A stretch of DNA of 64,000 nucleotides from Bacteroidota bacterium (GTDB taxonomy: Bacteria > Bacteroidota > Bacteroidia > NS11-12g > UBA955): the NCBI GenBank assembly GCA_023957335.1, contig JAMLHC010000005.1, positions 1 to 64,000 of the forward strand. Reading direction: 5' to 3'. Each line of letters begins with the position of its first letter. The stretch's first letter is position 1. The notes beneath the pieces are model-generated. The model was not told where the DNA came from and ran no database searches. It saw only the letters and a program-made list of their open reading frames with translations. The position numbers and the translations under genes were made by a program. Positions 60,738 to 64,000 of the stretch are shown here, in pieces.

Positions 60738-61823
60738 ATGACAACAAAACCAATTATAGGTATTACAATGGGAGACCCGAGCGGAATCGGGATGGAAGTA
60801 ATTCTTAAAACACTGAGCCACGACTTTGTGTATGACTATTTCACTCCTGTTTTATATGGTTCTCAAAAGGTGTTTACAGACATCAAGAACTCATTAGGTT
60901 TGGAAACACCGGTTTACAACTTGATTCGACATATAGGGGAGGCGCAAGAAGGGAAGTGTAATCTGATTGCTTCATCAAGCGAGCCATTTGAGTATAGTTT
61001 AGGGCAGCCTTCAAAGGTGTCAGGCAAGCAGGCACTACTTGCGATAGACAGAATGTTAAAAGATGTGTCTGAAGGAAAGTTGCAAGTGGTTGTTACCGCT
61101 CCGGTGGATAAAAACACTATTAATGAAAATATTTCTTTTAGCGGTCACACAGGTTATCTTTCAAAGGCTTTGGGCGTACAAAATCATTTGATGATTTTAT
61201 TTAATGATGACATTAAAGTAGGACTGGTAACAGAGCATATTCCTATTTCTGATATAGCCAAATCAATCACCAAAGATTTAATTATTTCTAAAACACAAAC
61301 TTTTATTGATGCTTTGCGCAATGATTTTGGAATAATTAAACCCAAAATTGCCGTAATGGGGCTCAATCCACATGCCGGAGATGGAGGGGCTATTGGCAAA
61401 GAAGAAGCAAACATTATTATGCCCGCCATAGAATCATTCTCAGCCAATGATAAGGCGTTTGTTTTTGGACCCTATTCAGCTGATGGTCTATGGGGTTCAA
61501 AGAATCTAATGCGATTTGATGGTGTATTGGCTATGTATCACGACCAAGGTTTGGCTCCTTTCAAAGCGCTTGCATTCAATGAAGGTGTGAATTTTACTGC
61601 CAGTCTTCCTATTATCAGAACCAGTCCCGATCATGGAACAGCATATAATATAGCCGGAAAATTTGAAGCATCTCCAAGCTCTTTCAGCTCAGCGCTTTTT
61701 TCTGCCCTCAAACTGTATGCTACACGCAAAGAGATTGCAGAATTAAAAGCTAATTTCTTGCCTTTCTCAGAATTGAAGCGCGAACGTTTTAGGTTAGAGA
61801 CAAGGGATTTGGAGAATATGTAA
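60738..61823 (+). CDS. pdxA: 4-hydroxythreonine-4-phosphate dehydrogenase
   Basis: This 361-residue enzyme has IIGITMGDPSGIGMEVILK, VTAPVDKNTIN, FSGHTGYLSKALG, AVMGLNPHAGDGGAIG and LAMYHDQGLAPFKALAF (metal His), ending RTSPDHGTAYNIAGK. It oxidises 4-phosphohydroxy-L-threonine in pyridoxal phosphate synthesis. It converges with the acyl-CoA ligase gene, 7 bases apart, with no terminator visible. Confidence 0.95.
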   Translation: MTTKPIIGITMGDPSGIGMEVILKTLSHDFVYDYFTPVLYGSQKVFTDIKNSLGLETPVYNLIRHIGEAQEGKCNLIASSSEPFEYSLGQPSKVSGKQALLAIDRMLKDVSEGKLQVVVTAPVDKNTINENISFSGHTGYLSKALGVQNHLMILFNDDIKVGLVTEHIPISDIAKSITKDLIISKTQTFIDALRNDFGIIKPKIAVMGLNPHAGDGGAIGKEEANIIMPAIESFSANDKAFVFGPYSADGLWGSKNLMRFDGVLAMYHDQGLAPFKALAFNEGVNFTASLPIIRTSPDHGTAYNIAGKFEASPSSFSSALFSALKLYATRKEIAELKANFLPFSELKRERFRLETRDLENM

Positions 61824-61830
61824 AAGCGGT

Positions 61831-63621
61831 TTATGGTTTGTTAAACATTGCGTTGATTTCGTCTGCAAAATGTTCGCAGATTATTTTTCGTTTCATACTT
61901 AGTTTAGGTGTAAGCTCTCCATTTTCAAGTGAGAATTCTCTTGTTAGTAGTTTGAATTTTTTGATTTTCTCAATATCTGTCAAGACAGTGTTAACTTCAT
62001 CGATGATTGATTTGTATTTTTTCATAACCTCAGCATTGTTTAGAGCTGATTCTATATCTGTATATGAAATTTTGTTATCATGCATCCAAATTTTCATATT
62101 ATCGAAATTTGGAACAATCAGGGCACCAACAAATTTTTCGTTTACTCCGCAAACCATTGCCTGTTCAATTAAAAAACTTTCTTTCAGTAAATTTTCAATA
62201 GGTTGTGGAGCGATATATTTACCTCCACTATTTTTGAAAAGCTCTTTTTTGCGGTCAATAATCTTATAAAATTTACCATTCACAAGTGTCCCAATATCTC
62301 CGGTATGAAGCCATCCATCTATAATCATCTCATTGGTTTCTTGTGGATTCTTATAATACCCGACCATATTGTTTTCTCCTTTGCAGAGAATTTCACCATC
62401 ATCAGCAAGTTTCACTTCTACTTGGTTGATAACTGTTCCGATTGTGCCAATCATGCGGTTTTCTTTTCCATATCTGTTAACAGTAATCACAGGTGATGTT
62501 TCTGTCAAACCATAACCTTCCATAATGGTTATTCCTGCAGCTGAAAAAAGAGTAGCCAATTTGGGAGGACAAGCGGCTCCGCCAACTACAATAGCTTTGA
62601 CATTGCCTCCTAAGGCTGCGCGCCATTTGTTAAAGATGAGTTTGTTTGAAATTGCTAATTGAATGTTGTAGAATGAATTGTTGCCTTCTATCTTGTATTT
62701 ATTACCAATACGCACTGCCCAAAAGAATAGTAACTTTTTAATACCCTTAAGTTCACTTCCTTTCTTCATTATCTTCTCATACACTTTTTCTAACAAACGT
62801 GGTACGGTAACGAATAATGCCGGTCTTACTTCTTTTAAGTTATCGGCAATGGTTTCCATACCCTCTGCATAATAAATAGAATAGCCATTATAGATATAGA
62901 TATATGTAACGGTTTTTTCAAATATATGATTGAGAGGCAAAAAACTTAAACTTTTTTTATTTTCCTCCGGTACTCCAATTTCTTCGATTACATCTTTTAC
63001 ATTTTTGACATTGCTCACAATGTTTTTGTGACTTAACATAACACCTTTGGGCTTGCCGGTAGTTCCTGAAGTGTAAATAATGGTTGCAATATCATCTTCT
63101 TGAATTGCCTGCTTTCGTTTCTCAATTTCAACTATTTCACTTTCGTTGGGTTGAGATAGTATTTGTCGCCAAGGATTGGTTCCTTCTCCTTCATCAAACG
63201 TATAAATGTCTTTTAGTGAAGGTATTTGTGATTTTACTTCTGATAACTTCTTGTAAATGAGTTTAGAATTGACAAAAGCATATTTTACTTCTGCTTCATT
63301 AAACACGTAGATAATGTCATCTATATTGGTATTGGGATATAAGGGCACCAAAACTGCTCCGGATTGTTGTGTGGCAAAGTCGGTAATGAGCCATTCCGGG
63401 CGGCTATTGCTGATAAGTCCGATTTTGTCTTGATTTTCGACTCCGTTCTTGTGTTGAATTCCTAATTTGATTAATCCATTGGTAAGCGCATTAGCGTCAT
63501 CTATTATTTGTTTAGAACTGAGTTTCTTATAAGCTCCATTTAGTTTGGAGGCTAACAATACAGGCTTTTGTTTCACTCGTTCAAAATAAAGACAGTCAAA
63601 AAGTCGTAGAAATTTTTCCAT
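61831..63621 (-). CDS. long-chain fatty acid-CoA ligase
   Basis: This 596-residue AMP-forming enzyme has the AMP-binding motif IIYTSGTTGKPKGVMLSHKN, EGYGLTETSPVITVN, WLHTGDIGTLVNGKFYKIID (motif with Asp) and RKKELFKNSGGKYIAPQPIE. It activates fatty acids for degradation or lipid remodelling. I chose ATG 63621 (MEKFLRLFDCLYFER) over 63645, because a TATTTTTG promoter element overlaps the longer start. Confidence 0.93.
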   Translation of the reverse strand: MEKFLRLFDCLYFERVKQKPVLLASKLNGAYKKLSSKQIIDDANALTNGLIKLGIQHKNGVENQDKIGLISNSRPEWLITDFATQQSGAVLVPLYPNTNIDDIIYVFNEAEVKYAFVNSKLIYKKLSEVKSQIPSLKDIYTFDEGEGTNPWRQILSQPNESEIVEIEKRKQAIQEDDIATIIYTSGTTGKPKGVMLSHKNIVSNVKNVKDVIEEIGVPEENKKSLSFLPLNHIFEKTVTYIYIYNGYSIYYAEGMETIADNLKEVRPALFVTVPRLLEKVYEKIMKKGSELKGIKKLLFFWAVRIGNKYKIEGNNSFYNIQLAISNKLIFNKWRAALGGNVKAIVVGGAACPPKLATLFSAAGITIMEGYGLTETSPVITVNRYGKENRMIGTIGTVINQVEVKLADDGEILCKGENNMVGYYKNPQETNEMIIDGWLHTGDIGTLVNGKFYKIIDRKKELFKNSGGKYIAPQPIENLLKESFLIEQAMVCGVNEKFVGALIVPNFDNMKIWMHDNKISYTDIESALNNAEVMKKYKSIIDEVNTVLTDIEKIKKFKLLTREFSLENGELTPKLSMKRKIICEHFADEINAMFNKP

Positions 63622-63642
63622 ATTGTGAGTATACTGTGTGGT

Positions 63643-63650
63643 CAAAAATA
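63643..63650 (-). promoter_or_regulatory. -7 element of the acyl-CoA ligase gene
   Basis: TATTTTTG on the minus strand matches TAnnTTTG, 21 bases before the ATG at 63621; TTTG at 63673-63676 is 22 bases further upstream, near the usual -33 spacing. Confidence 0.6.
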
Positions 63651-63689
63651 GCTATCATTTGATAAAATCAACCAAAAAAGTTAGAACAA

Positions 63690-63722
63690 AAAAAAAGCTG
63701 CCCTAAATGGACAGCTTTTTTG
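63690..63722. terminator. terminator after the T9SS cargo gene
   Basis: AAAAAGCTG (63692-63700) and CAGCTTTTT (63712-63720) pair with A- and T-runs on both sides. It follows the minus-strand stop at 63738. Confidence 0.8.
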
Positions 63723-63737
63723 AGGGGAGAGCAGAAC

Positions 63738-64000
63738 TTACTCAACTATCATTTTACGAGTAATAGTATTGTTGCCGGCAGTTAAGGTATAAAAATACAC
63801 GCCACTGCTCAAATTGGTTCCGTCAAGGGTTATAACATGGTTTCCTTGATTTAAATTGGTAATTTTATTGCTGATAACAATCTTCCCGGTAAGGTCTTTT
63901 ACTTCAACATTCAAAACGGGGGTGTACCCATTGAGATAAATGGTGATATCGGTTTGACCGCTAAAAGGGTTGGGAACGTTTTGAGACACTACAAATACTT
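63738..64000 (-). CDS. type IX secretion cargo protein, C-terminal fragment (runs off window)
   Basis: The frame is open to the window edge. The visible 87 residues are a type A T9SS C-terminal sorting domain: VSQNVPNPFSGQTDITIYLN, then VEVKDLTGKIVISNKI, NQGNHVITLDGTNLSSGVYF and YTLTAGNNTITRKMIVE. The rest of the protein is not visible, so its function is unknown. A GTG at 63989 is not a real start, because the domain begins before it. Confidence 0.9.
   Translation of the reverse strand, partial: VFVVSQNVPNPFSGQTDITIYLNGYTPVLNVEVKDLTGKIVISNKITNLNQGNHVITLDGTNLSSGVYFYTLTAGNNTITRKMIVE

Overview
The window is AT-rich and carries the marks of a Bacteroidota chromosome, probably a Chitinophagales/Sphingobacteriales/Flavobacteriales-like lineage. 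These include many -7 elements of the form TAnnTTTG, few Shine-Dalgarno sequences, type IX secretion C-terminal domains, a BspA-like DUF285 protein, and Bacteroidota-restricted families (DUF5606, DUF2279, a BT_3928-like DoxX protein). No rRNA, tRNA or CRISPR array was recognised.

Region 1 (about 1-9.8 kb) is accessory DNA. After a truncated TetR-type gene at the left edge comes a row of gene cassettes, all read on the minus strand. They are separated by long imperfect palindromes that behave like integron attC sites. Each cassette starts just after a GTTRRRY-like core and ends in a core complementary to its own start (GTTAGGCAC...GTGCCTAAC; GTTATAGCC...GGCTATAAC; GTTAGGCG...CGCCTAAC). No integrase is in the window, so this looks like a cluster of attC sites lacking integrase (CALIN). 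Cassette cargo is: (i) a PD-(D/E)XK nuclease-like protein; (ii) a transglutaminase-like protein, a short Rhs-core/JAB-toxin protein and a small secreted protein; (iii) a two-gene unit of a CAP12/Pycsar-type TIR effector and a membrane-anchored partner. Two of the attC sites are split by insertion sequences: an IS1182-family element with an amber codon in its transposase, and an apparently intact IS3-family element with 25-bp ends and a 3-bp target duplication.

Region 2 (9.9-25.7 kb) is core chromosome: a FAD oxidoreductase, an SDR enzyme, TerC, a lipoprotein, citrate synthase, NAD kinase, a fatty-acid desaturase and an outer-membrane barrel. It also holds a cytochrome c maturation operon (ccmC, ccmD-like, ccmE, ccmF, DUF2520 protein) whose CcmE has Cys in place of the usual heme-binding His, and a pseudouridine synthase with a repetitive basic N-terminus.

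Region 3 (25.8-47.9 kb) holds pabB/pabA, exonuclease III, a serine hydrolase, LolA, FtsK, FabD, a glycosyltransferase and RecA. These are followed by a DUF285 surface protein with a T9SS tail, a phosphohexomutase with a coupled DUF2279 protein, an acyl-CoA dehydrogenase, an M3 peptidase, a DUF5606 protein, thioredoxin and a DUF58 protein.

Region 4 (47.9-64 kb) starts with ribosomal protein S1, which has an extra C-terminal helix-hairpin-helix tail, a strong Shine-Dalgarno and a TTG start. It continues with lipoproteins, a class III aminotransferase, HU, shikimate kinase, an ABC permease, a DoxX protein, FolP, a SCO/DUF420/CPMC operon, leucyl aminopeptidase, PdxA, a long-chain acyl-CoA ligase and the tail of another T9SS cargo protein.

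The most novel material is the cassette array and its cargo. The next most interesting are the rpsA translation signals, the set of apparently leaderless genes and the Cys-type CcmE.
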